NCBI RefSeq assembly: GCF_036320965.1
Contig: NC_092261.1
Location: 9,842,697 to 9,906,696 of the forward strand
Origin: Panulirus ornatus
Lineage: Eukaryota > Arthropoda > Malacostraca > Decapoda > Palinuridae
Length of the DNA: 64,000 nucleotides
Direction: 5' to 3'
Shown here: positions 43,051 to 55,228 of the stretch, in pieces
Layout of the letters: each line of letters begins with the position of its first letter
Position numbering within the stretch: position 1 is the first letter of the stretch
Translations under genes and position numbers: made by a program
The notes under the pieces: model-generated
Told to the model about the DNA's origin: nothing
What the model saw: the letters and a program-made list of their open reading frames with translations, nothing else
Databases searched by the model: none

Positions 43051-45639
43051 CCGCTGGTGCAACTGAGCTGAAGAGAACCAGACTGTGTCTAGTGATTTAG
43101 TACTGCTATCCTCAGTCATCAAAGATGACAATGTTACTCAGTGGGTCGGATAGAGCCATAATTTCTCTCGTGTTCATACTGAAAACCGCTGAAGCTTTTT
43201 GCTTGCCCTGTTGTCTCATGTCTGACAATCATCTTTTTTTTGCCCCTCATCTCTCACTTTTTTTTTACGTTGCAACTTTTCTTTCACTTTCTTTTTTTTC
43301 TTTTACTTCCCGCCTTCTAAGATCTACTTTAACCAATCAGCAACTCTTAATACCACAGGCTCGAATACATTTTTCTGAACGGGAAAAAAATACGGCTCCT
43401 GAGTCTTTTATATTGGTTCACAAACCATGAGCAAGGGTTTCGATTCCACGATCGAGGACAACAATAATCGTCCCAAGAAGATTTGCCGGCACCAAACCCC
43501 ACAAATCTTGCTTGACTTGCTACCCGAGTGAATCATCGGCCGCCACTCCATCACACCAAATGCGGCATGAAGCCCATAATTCATTCTGTTTTCTATATAC
43601 CTAATGCCTCCAGTTTCTTGGCCGAAGAAAAGGAGGCGCGCACCAATCCATAGTGGCAGGAGTGCGGACGCACATTCATTCATTTCAAAAAAACACCTCA
43701 AGTGATTAATAACAATCCTTCACAGCTTCAATGACCAGTTTTGTAACTATCATAATCCTTGTCGTGACTGGGAAAACGGAGTATCGTCTTTACTGAAAAC
43801 GGTGTTCTTCCGTTTTCCCTCTCCATCAGAATTCACTCACCGTTCAAAGCGAGTCAGGCTCCATTAACGTTTTCTTTCATACTGTATACACTTAAACAAG
43901 TACTGTGTATTGTCCCCTCAAGTAATCACCTCCACATATTAACATTTTCCTACGTACGTGTCCGTAAATCCCCCTCACTTTTAACATTCGGGTCATTCTG
44001 CATCATTCTCAGAATACTCATGAATATTATGAGACATGCTTGGTTCCTTCTTTCATTCATTCCTATTCATTATGATATAAATCCTTTCAGTCTATTTCAT
44101 TCACTATACTAACCTTACTACACAGCTTTTCATTCGCATGTACACGTAAGTATTTCAGTAATCAACGTATATTTGTGAAACACGTGTTTCTTTCATTGAG
44201 CAACACTGAATTACCTGTTTACCACAACATGATACTACCACAACCAAGGCTGGCAGACCCTCCTCCTCCTCCTCCTCCTCCGACCCACGTATCCACTAGT
44301 GACACACCAAAGGCAGGACAATAATAATTCCGTGCGCCCTCTTAGGTCGCCGACCGACCTCGGACCTCGGCTTATGCATAAAGAATCACAGAAATGCTCA
44401 CAAATGTGTTGAGTCAACGTTGTTATTCTTCAATATCTAGATGGGAAAAGAATTTAATAAAATTGGTACCAAACTGGATCGACGAGGATAAAGGAAATAT
44501 CCAACCAGGATGAATGAATGTCCACGTACAATCAACTACATTGATTACTTTGCGAAGTGGCTTTAAGCTTAAGCAAAGCTTTCAGCAAGTCAGCCGTTCA
44601 AGCCAGAGTGAACTGGAGGTAACAGCTTATTCCAAATGTTGTAAAACAAACCGTGTCCTCACTAGCTAGCAATGCAGCTTGTATCATGATCAATCTAACG
44701 TCACTGTAAAATCTCGAAAGTCTGTTTCTGTAACTGCAAGTTTCCAGACAAGAGGCTTAATCTTAAAAGCTTTCTAAAAGAGTAAAATATCCGACTTGCA
44801 TCTTTGCCAGGTCTAGACACGTTCTTCGGTGTTATGTCTTTTAGACTGTCGTAATGTTCACGATGAAGCCTTCAGTTCATCATCAAATTTCTGCAAATTC
44901 TTATACAGTCACCTCTGGGACATAGCTGCCATCCCATTTGACGTTTTCTACCCCTCATCATCTTCTATCATGGCTATTTCTAACGACACAGCACAAAGCA
45001 TTTCCATTTCATGAATCACTGGTCTCGTCCATCAATTCCTTTTTTCATCTGTCTTTCCTTCTTTACCATCACAGCGTTGGTTCTCTCCTTCCTTCCTTCC
45101 TTCCTCCTCTCTCTTTCTTCATTCATCAACCTGCTTCTTTCTACTTGGGAGGCTTTTGATGTTATGCATTTCATTCCCTTTGCTTGAATCCAGCGAACAC
45201 TCTCCTTCCTGCTCTGAGCAATGCTGACACCACTCTTTTTCTTGCCATCTCAGGAACGTTACGTATTTATTAGATCCTTTCCCTCAACTCATCTCCTCAA
45301 TTCCCCGACGCTTCTCAACGTGAAACTGATCCAATCACATATTCATCAAGTCTGGCTCTCTCTCATTTTCTTCTTTAATGGCCATATTTCGCCATGAATA
45401 TCATAGCCATTTCCTCCCGTGTGTCTGCAGCAAGTTTCATCCATTCTCCAGCAGTTCATCTTTTTTTTTTTTCGTTGGGTGAGCAGTTTATTTTAAGTGC
45501 TTTCCTTATCATCTTCTCCCTTTGCAAACAGAACATCTTTTTTGTTTATATGTTTTTACTTTAATTCCCTATCCACAAAACAGCTCCCGTGTCCTGCTTC
45601 AGTGTGGGTATTTTTGATCACACCCGCATTGGTGAAGTT
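43051..45639. other. largest repeat-poor interval of the window (2.6 kb)
   Basis: The only arrays are a (CCT)7 at 44261-44281, a (CCTT)n at 45090-45107 and short T runs. Both strands carry many stops. A 97-codon - frame (43701-43408) has a varied composition but no domain I know. Pyrimidine-rich text from 44930 to 45500 could be an old transposon or UTR, but I could not align it. If the window belongs to a gene, this is the likeliest place for a hidden exon or regulatory block. Confidence 0.4.
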
Positions 45640-45895
45640 AAAGGCCAGTGGTGTCGTCGAGGGTGTAGTGAAGATGAGGGTGTAGCGAAGATGACTTTTG
45701 TCTGGGGGGGTGAAGAGAAGATTGGGGCTTTGTCGAGGGTTAGGCGAAGAAGATACCTTTGCCCAGGGTGAAGATAATCTAGGTTTATCGAGCGAGTAAT
45801 GAAGATGCTTTTTGTCAAAGGTAAAGCTGAAGGCGCTGGCGTCGAGGGTTCAGTGAAGACGAGGGTATAGTGAAGATGCTTTTGGTCGTGGATGG
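45640..45895. repeat. diverged ~50-60-bp minisatellite, 4-5 copies
   Basis: GTCGAGGGTNTAGTGAAGATG, GAAGATGCTTTTTGTC and GGGTGAAGA phrases recur with irregular spacing. Confidence 0.78.
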
Positions 45896-46744
45896 AGTGA
45901 ATTTGGGCTTACATGGTCGTGTGCGGTGAGGATAAGTCTGGCGGGGTCTCAATCAGTGGTGGACGTGATAGTATCAACGCGAGGAGAGATATCCAACATT
46001 CGCTCGCATATGTTAACGTTTCTCTTATTAACCATAAATGGTGTAAATTTTCTACCTAAAGCGATTCCAGTGCGTTAACAATCTGAACCAAACGCACTGG
46101 ATGTGGTATCAAGTGAACTGGTAATTCTATGTCAAATACAATGGCATTGTTATCATCGATATTAACTACCATATAAAAGCTAAAAATGTAATGGTATATG
46201 GAAGACAAAATACAGGCAGTCCACTCCCCATCTTTACGAATTTGGTGTCACTTTTCAGTGGATTTGTAAAAGAATACTTACAGTCATCCCGTACATATTG
46301 GGTAAAGACCTTTCAGGTATCATTATTCTTAACCTAACTTACTCTCAAAATCCTAAAAAAACATATACGTAACTTGAATCAAGAAATCTGTACACGAACT
46401 ACGGAACTGTTTTCCTGTATAGCTTGACACACAACTAAATCGATATGACGTCATCTGTATGTCGGTGTTACCAGCGACCTAACTTTAGTGCTACAAGCCC
46501 GGATGTTCCTTGCAGATACGAACGACACAATAGAAAATGAAAAAAAAAAATAAACCACGTCATAACATAAACTGGAAGAGTGAATAAAGTCAACAAAGCC
46601 GGGGAAAAGTGACTTTGTTACATATTCTGAAATGGAGATAAATTTTTACCGTCAATGCATTTGCATAGACGCACAATACATAAATGGCAATTATACTAAT
46701 ACCACGCCAAACATCAAATATCATAATTCACTGGATTATTATCC
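45896..46744. other. AT-rich unique sequence
   Basis: No array or recognisable coding potential. A10 at about 46540. Confidence 0.45.
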
Positions 46745-47165
46745 AATTTCAAAGATGATGTGGGCGGGTGCTGCTGTGGTGGTGGTGGTGGTGGCAGGGG
46801 AAGGCAGAGATATTGTAGCAGCGGCGGAAGTATATATAGCTGTGGTGGTGGTGGTGGTGATGCACAGGTCACTGCTGTGGTGGTCGTTAGCAGATAATGC
46901 CGCGGTGGTGGATGTGTATTGCTGTGGCGGCGCCGGGCGGGTTGCTCCTGTGGTTGGAGACGGGCGCTGCCGTGGCAGAAGGCGGGCGGGTGTATAAGTG
47001 TGGTCGTAAGCAAGTATTATCGTGGCAGTGGTGGGTAGTGGTGCTGTTGTGGAAAGTAGGCACTGTGCCTGGAGGTCGAAGGCGAGCACTGTTGAGGTAG
47101 TGGTGGTGGCGGTGGTGGCGGCGGCGGAGGAGGAGGTGGATGGCACTGCAGCAGCAATACGACGA
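46745..47165. repeat. degenerate (GGT)n / GCTGTGGTGG region
   Basis: GCTGTGGTGGTGGTGG-type blocks recur about eight times between more diverged G-rich text. Val/Gly frames on + and Thr/Pro frames on - are compositional. Several G3 clusters give quadruplex potential on +. Confidence 0.8.
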
Positions 47166-47284
47166 AAAATACAAGGCCGATAGTGTGGCAGCTGCGGCTA
47201 TGACCCTGGGGAAATCATCGGTATTTACGGTAGCCGGAATGATGTCGTAAAGAAGGTAACTAGTACACAGCTGGAGGCGTGTAT

Positions 47285-47320
47285 CGCAACGACGACGGCG
47301 ACGAGGAGGAGGAGGAGGGG
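47285..47320. repeat. (GAC)(GAG) triplet run
   Basis: CGACGACGGCGACGAGGAGG followed by AGGAGGAGGGG. Confidence 0.85.
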
Positions 47321-47699
47321 AGTGTGTGGTGTGGGCAGAGGATGGGAGAGGGTGTGGTGTGGTGTGTGTGGGTTGGTGGTGGTGGTGTCAATAAGGCAGA
47401 CGACTGCCTGCCTTACCGCTGGGGCTATTCCCGTTCGTTACCGGGCGACGTCAAGGGTGTGACCTGTGAATTGGGTTACAATGCGCTCATTCTGCCGCCT
47501 GGGGGAGGCCCATCGTAACGCGGGGTAACGACGTTAGTAGTCCAACAAGCAGTTACGCAACGGTCTTAGCGTACTGCCAACGTCAGGATCGCCAGGGGTG
47601 TCGTAAAATAAGAACTATTCTAAAATGGTGGACATGATACGTCGTCTCAAAGCTTCATTGCAGAAAATGATCACACATGTTGCATCAGGTATCGTGCAA

Positions 47700-47932
47700 T
47701 GTCCACGAGGAGCCGAGGATTCGACGGTTCCTCAACCTCTAGAGCACGACGCACGGGGTGCCACCCTGCGCGAACTCTGACCTGACCTTTATAATTAATT
47801 AAGGGTCAGTCTGGTCCCAGGGCACACCATTATCATGCCCATAAGTCGTTACATCAAAGCTGCAGGATCGTAGCCCCGTGGTCGAGGATCGTAAACCCCG
47901 AGCTCAAGGATCGTAACCCCGTGCTGAAGAGA
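47700..47932. repeat. fold-back element with 21-bp minisatellite arms (copy 2)
   Basis: The left arm (47722-47756) carries forward-type units (CGACGGTTCCTCAACC, AGAGCACGACG). The centre 47779-47816 is an inverted repeat: GACCTGACCTT at its left end pairs with AAGGGTCAGTCTGGTC at its right end around TATAATTAATT. The right arm (47866-47928) has three reverse units (GGATCGTAGCCCCGTGGTC, GAGGATCGTAAACCCCGAGC, CAAGGATCGTAACCCCGTGC). Order and centre match the copy at 7.97 kb. Confidence 0.65.
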
Positions 47933-48030
47933 AGAGGACACAGGTGATTCCCCTGCAACACAGCACGCGAAGGAAGGTCAGAAAGATCGTCTCTAATCTT
48001 AAACGACTGAAAACCGTAAATCATTTCTGA

Positions 48031-48078
48031 AAATCGTATTTACCAAAAATCGTATTTACCAAAAATCGTATTTACCAT
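48031..48078. repeat. 16-bp tandem repeat, 3 copies
   Basis: AAATCGTATTTACCAA has CGTATTT at 48035, 48051 and 48067, identical in all three. Confidence 0.95.
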
Positions 48079-48383
48079 CACATCCACTCTACTTTTGCCG
48101 ACAGGTAAACAACTGTATGGTGTTCCTCTTCTACTTTAAACGCCTGGATGTCTTACATATTTGAAGGGCATGATGGCCAATGTCAGGTTACACATTAAAC
48201 TACATCTTACTCTTACGTAATCCGGTTAAACGCATCACGCCAACAAATGATGGTTTGGTATATTCAATATCAACCCAAAACCCGATTTGCCTCAGGTTTT
48301 CACTCAAGATATTTCTTCTTCCTCACGTCACTGAGACATGTAATATCCGCTACAGAACCGATAAAATAAATTCTTTATCTCAC

Positions 48384-48386
<3 letters not shown>

Positions 48387-48442
<56 letters not shown>
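48387..48442. repeat. (TA)n microsatellite
   Basis: Twenty-eight units. Confidence 0.97.
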
Positions 48443-48445
<3 letters not shown>

Positions 48446-48690
48446 TTTTTCTCCACCTGGTTCCTGCTAAAGCCATGTCACTATGACTCACTGTGGTTCA
48501 GTTTCTGGACCTTTTGAGCATCTCTGTATTCTCTTCTGTGCCACTGCCGTTATAGGATGGGTAGCAGTGCACTATATATTCGTCGTCCTCTTTTTTTATC
48601 CTGCAGCAGTGGGAAAAATAGAGAAAAAAAAGGTGTGTTTACATTTCGTTACGTGGCGACAAAGGAAGCTTTAATAAATAAGCAAGAACC
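48443..48690. other. unique sequence, no feature
   Basis: No array or coding signal that I can support. Confidence 0.45.

Positions 48691-48756
<66 letters not shown>
48691..48756. repeat. (GT)n microsatellite
   Basis: About 32 GT units with one TTT interruption near the start. Confidence 0.97.
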
Positions 48757-48757
<1 letters not shown>

Positions 48758-48765
48758 CCAACCCC

Positions 48766-49075
48766 CTCGAACCATGTCTGTCTGAACCTCAACCTCCTTC
48801 GACCACATCTGTTCACAGTCTCTGCCTTACATCTTCTACCAGGTCGACCAAAAACACTCTTCCTCCCTTCGCATCATGTCGACCTACGCACACTTCCTCC
48901 CTCCCCACCAGACCGACCTACACACTTTCGCCCTCAATATCAGCTCGACCTACACCCTTCCTCCCTCTCATAAGGCCGATCAACGTCCTTCCTCCCTCCC
49001 CAACAGGTCGACCTACAGAGCTTTCTCCTTCCCTCCCCCATCACGTCGACCTACACCCTTCACCTTCCCACCCCG
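48766..49075. repeat. ~37-bp minisatellite (GTCGACCTACACNCTTCCTC), about 8 copies
   Basis: The palindrome GTCGAC or a near-form recurs near 48842, 48879, 48916, 48953, 49008 and 49044, each followed by CTACAC-type sequence, TTCCTCCCTC and a CA/AG spacer. The first copies are the most diverged. Confidence 0.88.
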
Positions 49076-49960
49076 CTCCCTTCCCGTGGGCCCCCAACCC
49101 TGCTGCGCTCTTGCACCCTGGCAAACGACACTTTAATGAACACATATAAAGAAAAGGGAGGACAAACAAAGAGATTTAAGGTCATTATAGATCCGCTGAG
49201 GAAAATCGTTTCATTTGCATAGTGGGACGAGGCCGTGTTCTGATAATACTTAGAATTTACAGTGAAATATCTTGGCATGCGGATCTCCGTATCAATGGAA
49301 GTGTTTTACGTTCATATGGCGTCGATGGATTAGCTATATCATTATCTACGATTCAATCAAGATAATACACTGTTTAGTTATCTGTTAGTAAAGTCTACAG
49401 AGTGAAGAAAATGCAAAATCTTGTTGAGCGCCTCTGAAGAAAATGCAATTCTTAAACCACTGTTAAAACGGTGGGGTAAAAACCATATCTAATCCAAACA
49501 AAAGCGACGTAAACAAACTGCTGCGGGGGGGCATTGTCTGTCTATCGGGAGAATATTCGTGCTGCTCCAGACGATGAGATTAAAAGAATACATGTCAGGA
49601 TATGGCGACTGGAGACGGAGGAGGACAATTGGATGAAGCGAAAACATAAAAAAAAAAATGTATTTCTACATGACAGTAACAAAGAAAATGACATGAACTA
49701 CAGAAAACGGACAAGTAATTATAAGTGCTAAGATAAAAGTTAAGAAAGGGACGTCTATTAAGTATATACATTAGTTACAGGTTATCAAAATATTCTTCCC
49801 CTGTTCCTCTTTCCCCCTTCGTCTTCGCTCCTCACATCCGATCCTCTTCTATTCCCTTCCCTTCCAGAGTCTCTTTGTGTCTCTTCCCCTACCTCGTGCT
49901 CTTCCAAGAGCCTCTCTCTCTTTCTCTCTTCCCCCACCCCAGTACTCCCACCTTTTGCAC
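49076..49960. other. unique sequence, no gene supported
   Basis: Ordinary to AT-rich, with A9-A10 near 49650. C/T-rich from 49790. Confidence 0.45.
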
Positions 49961-50190
49961 TCAAGATCCCCCCATGCGCTACAATACCCCATGCACTATA
50001 ATACAATATACCATAATACGTACTTCAATACCTTAACTCCATGCAATCTAATACCCCCACCACTCCATGTATTCCAATACCCCCCACTCCATGTATTCCA
50101 ATACCCCTACCCCATGTATTCCAATATCCCCACCCCATGTGTTCCAATACATCATCCAATACACTCCAATACTCCTCCTACACGCGGACC
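49961..50190. repeat. ~24-bp minisatellite (CCATGTATTCCAATACCCC), about 8 copies
   Basis: CCAATAC or CTAATAC phrases recur every 20-27 bases, cleanest between 50065 and 50150 and decaying on both sides. Confidence 0.9.
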
Positions 50191-50661
50191 ACAGTACTCC
50201 ACCGTGTGCACTCCAACAGCCCATGTCATCCCATGCTTTCTGCAACGCCCCCTCGTCTTCAACAGTACCCTCCTCCCACCCTTGCCGATATCTTCCCCTA
50301 TCATCGCCCCCACCCACCAACACCCCTGGCCCAGCCCTCCGGCTGTAATCTCCGTCAGTGTAACTAGCCTAGAGACGAGGGAGGGTATCCTCAAGGGTCG
50401 GGTAAAGGAGGCGCCACAATCGATACTGTAATGGAAGGGTTTGTTTTCCCGCTTCTGCACTATATAGCCTTCCCTCACAACGCACCGCCTCGGATGGGGT
50501 GTTCCCTTCAGCCTCTCCTCCCGTATGGGGGTCGGGGGTTGAGGAGGGGGTGTTATCACTCCCTTTGTCCTTTCCGTGGATCTTTACTCCCTCTCTTTTA
50601 TTTCCAGCCCCGAACACAGAGATCTGAATGTCAGCAGATTTCCTTTTTTTTCCTAAAGACA

Positions 50662-50663
<2 letters not shown>
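50191..50663. other. unique sequence, C-rich
   Basis: No recognised gene. A + strand Pro/Ser-rich frame continues from the preceding minisatellite. Confidence 0.45.

Positions 50664-50717
<54 letters not shown>
50664..50717. repeat. (GT)n microsatellite
   Basis: Twenty-seven units followed by G-rich sequence with a G7 run. Confidence 0.97.
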
Positions 50718-50718
<1 letters not shown>

Positions 50719-51580
50719 CGAGGGGGTTGGGGTAAAAGGGGGGGGTGGCAGCATCCAGACACCAAGCAATAGGTGCCAGTGTCCCCCCGATGGCAGGGTT
50801 CTCTAGGTCGTCTATTACCCAGCGTCCGCCTTAATGACCACCAGAGTCTGATCTATGTATGAATCGGCTCACTGCTTCTGCGATAGCTGCTGCGCTGCCA
50901 CCACCACCTTTGCCACCGTCTGGGGGGATGACAGCGCCCGCCCGCGGTGCACACCACCACCATCATGCTACGCGCCTCGGTTACGCGCAGAGTATGATGA
51001 CACCTGAATACGCATGATGACGTACGAACATAAAGCTTCAAGTCACGGATCTAGACGACAAATGGTGCGAAGCGCTTCTGACGCGCACGTCTCTCTGCAC
51101 ACATATGGAAAATATCACGACGCCCTGGATGGCGAGTCCCCCACCATGCCTTAAGTCGACCAGACAACGCGGGAGGAACCGAAAAGGAAAAGAGCTACAC
51201 ATTCCTTGCCCATGGCAGACACCGCCAAGACAGGATCTAGGACGCCAGGAAAGTCCTCAGCATCGTCCAAGACTTGGTGAGACTGAGGGCCATTGGACAA
51301 CCACTACAGTCCTTATCTCCTCGAGTACGAGATCCTCAAGGGTCAGGTCGAAGGGCGCCCCTAGTCCAATCACTGGTCGCGCTTGAAAAGGTCATGCCAC
51401 AAACTTGCAGAGGGGGGTGTTTAAGGTCGCCAGTCCGAGCCGCCTCCATGATGGGAGGAGGGACTCACTCCTTCGAAGACCACAAGAAGAAGAAGAAGGA
51501 AGAAGGGAGGGGAGGTTGCGACCTGTGGCTCTTCTGTTCCCGAGGCCCGCCACTCCACCAACGCGACCCTTCATCCCAAG

Positions 51581-51581
<1 letters not shown>
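50718..51581. other. unique sequence, no gene supported
   Basis: Several overlapping frames of 60-130 codons on + and -, none with a recognised domain. CACAAGAAGAAGAAGAAGG at 51481 is a short (AAG)n. Confidence 0.45.

Positions 51582-51649
<68 letters not shown>
51582..51649. repeat. (CT)n microsatellite
   Basis: Thirty-four units. Confidence 0.97.
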
Positions 51650-51650
<1 letters not shown>

Positions 51651-51972
51651 ATATTTCGAAACGGTCGTTTACGCAACAGCTTGAGAGCATCACAGAAGGC
51701 AAGGTTCCTTAAAAACGACTGAACACTTGGGGCCTCAGCGACATAACCTCCTCCAAAACTTACGTGTCACATTGCGAGATCCAGCCCATTCATGGATCAC
51801 CTTGAAGAATCCGTTCCATGACTCGTAACAGAGGCAGAATGACGCCCTTGGAGGTACGGTGATATTAGATAAGCTTATCTTTCGTATCTCACTAACCCAC
51901 AGAGTGAAATTTCGGTCTGGGTTTAGAATACGATGCCAACTCTTGGTTGAAAAGCAGAATCTCCATTTGTAC

Positions 51973-51974
<2 letters not shown>
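51650..51974. other. unique sequence, no feature
   Basis: No array or element seen. Confidence 0.45.
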
Positions 51975-52048
<74 letters not shown>

Positions 52049-52067
52049 TATTCAGAATCAAAAGCTC

Positions 52068-52106
<39 letters not shown>
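51975..52106. repeat. (GA)n then (CA)n
   Basis: (GA)35 at 51975-52045 and (CA)18 at 52070-52105 ending in CGCG. Confidence 0.97.
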
Positions 52107-52523
52107 GTATCGGGAAGGCATAATAAACACAGCGTTAAGCCACCATCATTAACTCAAGTTTCGCTACACTTCAATCACATCACCGAGTGACTTCAGTCAG
52201 TTAGGCACCAAATACCATTCATTAAAAGTAGTCCATCTCACGATCAAGTGGCATGATGCGTCTTTTCGCCGTACGGAAAAGAAAACGATGCGAAGAGCTG
52301 CCAGACACCTCTACTGAGGATATTACCTGTCGAGGCCAATCAGCCACCTTCCCTGCTGAGGACGTGGGAAAAAGATAAGAGGGAACTTGTTCTTGGCAGA
52401 AAATCAGCGCTGGTGATACGTCACTCACCCCGAACGCCAATATTAGCAAGTCAAATTTCCAGGTAAACTCTATTTTGGAAACAATGACGCGATTGGATTG
52501 CCATAGGAAATGACGGGACAAAT
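52107..52523. other. unique sequence, no feature
   Basis: A 99-codon - frame is present with ordinary composition but no recognised domain. Confidence 0.4.
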
Positions 52524-52714
52524 GTTTCAGGCTCTGCTGCTTTCAACGTTTCAGGCTCCGTTGATTTCAACGTTTCAGGTTCCGTTGCTTTCAACGTTTC
52601 AGGCTCCGTTGCTTTCAACGCTTCAGGCTCTGTTGCTTTCAACGTTTCAGGCTCTGTTGCTTTCAACGTTTCAGGCTCTGTTGCTTTCAACGTTTCAGGC
52701 TCCGTTGCTTTCAT
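52524..52714 (-). repeat. 24-bp minisatellite, 8 copies, open as (KATEPETL)n
   Basis: On + the unit is TTTCAGGCTCCGTTGCTTTC plus AACG. On - the eight-residue peptide KATEPETL repeats eight times in an open frame (52780-52451) with conservative variants (A, S or L/F changes). Most differences are at the third or first position of codons. A coding minisatellite is possible, but flanking sequence gives no domain or splice proof. Confidence 0.95.
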
Positions 52715-52881
52715 GATCATTTTAGGGACAAAAAAATAAAAATTTGCTTTGGGACTTCGATGGTATTTTCCTGGTATCATATACTATAATGACGACTTTA
52801 GGTGAGCGATGGGAAATTACGAATTCAAAACTAATAACGTCTAAGATATGCGCTCCTGATGTACGTGTCATATAAAATCAA

Positions 52882-52883
<2 letters not shown>

Positions 52884-52944
<61 letters not shown>
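52884..52944. repeat. (CT)n microsatellite
   Basis: Thirty units. Confidence 0.97.
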
Positions 52945-52950
<6 letters not shown>

Positions 52951-53371
52951 TGCGCTACTGAGACCGCCAAGTCTGCCAACCCGAGGCGATAAGAATTATC
53001 GCCCGTGAGGTTATTTACACGAGGAGCAAACACCCCCGCCTCCCACCACCCGTGCGGGCCCTGACAGCCTGGCTGGAGTGGTCATGGGAACGAGACATGG
53101 AAAGACGACGAGTATCGGAACACATTCCATGATTCCTCTCGACTACCCACAGTACCTGCATGCCTGAGCGCGCGGGCGCGCAGTGGCGTCATACGGGAAT
53201 GACTTCGTGCGGATAAACCACGACCTTAGGATCGCTGATCTTCGTGCGTATGGGAGGGGAAGGGGGGGGGGGGATAAGGACGGAGGAAGAAGATAGTGAG
53301 TTTCTGTATTGTGGGACAGAGGGTGACATACAGGGAGTGTGGAGGAAGAGGATGGGACGATGGGACTCGTA

Positions 53372-53374
<3 letters not shown>
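52945..53374. other. unique sequence, no feature
   Basis: Contains GCGCGCGGGCGCGC near 53168 (alternating GC) and a G10 run at 53263. No gene. Confidence 0.45.

Positions 53375-53438
<64 letters not shown>
53375..53438. repeat. (GT)n-(GC)n tract
   Basis: Twenty-seven GT units run into GCGCGCGCG, the reverse-complement order of the tract at 8.24 kb, and directly precede the LINE tail. Confidence 0.96.
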
Positions 53439-53622
<184 letters not shown>

Positions 53623-53800
53623 ACGCCGGGGACCAATTTCACCGACCAACCGCTAAGGACTGGATGAACAGCTGGGCTGACTGTTGACCGACGAACCATA
53701 ACCAGGCTTCGAACCTGTGCGCTCGACCCTGGGCGGCCCGTGAATGCGTCACGGCCAGAAACGCCAACCGCTACACGGCGGAGGATCCATATTAACCCAG
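53623..53800 (-). mobile_element. tRNA-derived SINE, inverted
   Basis: Read on the - strand: an A-box-like GTGTAGCGGTTGGCG near 53781, TTTCTGGCCGTGACG, and a B-box GGTTCGAAGCC at about 53715-53705. A body follows (CAACAGTCAGCCCAGCTGTT, then CATCCAGTCCTTAGCGG) to ACCAATTTC... at the left end. It ends in a (TATC)n tail (the GATA repeat of the + strand). The A- and B-box regions align with the 6.7-kb SINE, but the tails differ, (TATC)n against (GT)n. Confidence 0.75.
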
Positions 53801-54392
53801 AATAAATTAGATGCAAATTAACGCCACGAGCATCAATCTCTGACATGGAAGGGAATGCCTCCTTATCACAAAGTCTGCTCTTAACACCTGGTATATAACC
53901 AAATTAATTTTTTCCCCCCCAATAACAAAAATCTCCTTCCTGTTTCATTATTGCTTTTCGTTCTTTCAACATTATATGGACATCAAAAGACTATTCTGAC
54001 AAATGAGTTCTAATTAGATTACTAGAATGATGTCATACACACAACAGCCAATTATGGATCCAAGTTGAATTATCTAGAAACGTGATTGGAACATTGTGGG
54101 ATATTCCCAAACCATAATTGGTTGGGAGGGTCATTTCAGGTGACAAGGATGGTTAAATACAGGTCGACCAGGCTCTTCATATACACCTCTCGCCTTGGCA
54201 TATAACTCCCCGACCATAATGGATGTTGAAGCGCGCGGTCACACTGGAACAAAGTATGTGGGTTCATCTTTACACCGCATATGCCTTAAGTTCAAGTGTA
54301 TATCCCTCGTTCATCCGACATCTATTCGTGCTTATGACAATACTGATACGAACGTTTGACAAAAACGTTAAAGGTGAAAAAAATTAAAACAG
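53801..54392. other. unique sequence, no feature
   Basis: AT-leaning with no arrays. No coding support. Confidence 0.45.
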
Positions 54393-54517
54393 ACTTTCTT
54401 ATATATGAAGTATTCAAACTGTGAAGCCGATATCGAAAAGGAAATGAATAAAATACTTTCTAATCTATGAAGCATTCAAACTGTGAAGCTGATACCGAAA
54501 AGGAAATGAATGAAATA
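54393..54517. repeat. 62-bp tandem duplication
   Basis: ACTTTCTTATATATGAAGTA at 54393 and ACTTTCTAATCTATGAAGCA at 54455, followed in both by TTCAAACTGTGAAG and GAAAAGGAAATGAAT. The copies differ at about eight positions. Confidence 0.93.
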
Positions 54518-54716
54518 TATATATGTCATTCCAAAGGACGTTCCGAATCACGTAAGGTTAGACAAACCAGCTTTTACGTTTACCATAACGCGATGCAAAT
54601 TGTCGGCCACGCCAAAGTTCGACCCTAACATCGTAAAGACCGTCTTCTGCTTCGACGGAGTGACTACAACAGACGCGCAAAGGAACTCATACTATTGAAT
54701 GAAACGGTGTACTATC

Positions 54717-54718
<2 letters not shown>

Positions 54719-54798
<80 letters not shown>
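54719..54798. repeat. (GA)n microsatellite
   Basis: Thirty-nine to forty units. Confidence 0.97.
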
Positions 54799-54800
<2 letters not shown>

Positions 54801-55228
54801 GCGCCGTGTGCGAGTTCTTAATGCTGATGGTGGAAGGACTCTTTCACTCTCATGACCATGTGGTATTTGAGGGAAGTGATGCATACAAACACCAATGAAC
54901 ATTCAAAAGTATACAGAGACACACACACACACACAAAAAAAAAATAATATCACCATAAGGTATGATAACGCCACACACACACACCCACTGTGCAAGAAGC
55001 ATAGGCCCAAACTAAAAAATGATACTTCATTGTTAATACTGTGCAGGATAATTAAAACCAGACAATTACGAAAGGTGATTAACTGCTCATGCATAGACAA
55101 CCCGGGATTTTAATTTGTGTTTGGTGCGTGAGACTAATTCTCCCTGCAATACATTATGACTAGGGGGGAAAGCAATCTCGTGTACGACTTTCAATGGCCC
55201 AGAGTGTGTAAGAATTTGCACAAGTTAT
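54799..55228. other. unique sequence, no feature
   Basis: Short (CA)n at 54920-54934 and 54973-54984. No gene. Confidence 0.45.

Noticed and set aside
43408..43701. 97-codon - strand frame
   Set aside because: Composition is varied but I recognise nothing, and it lacks convincing borders. Would need transcript evidence.
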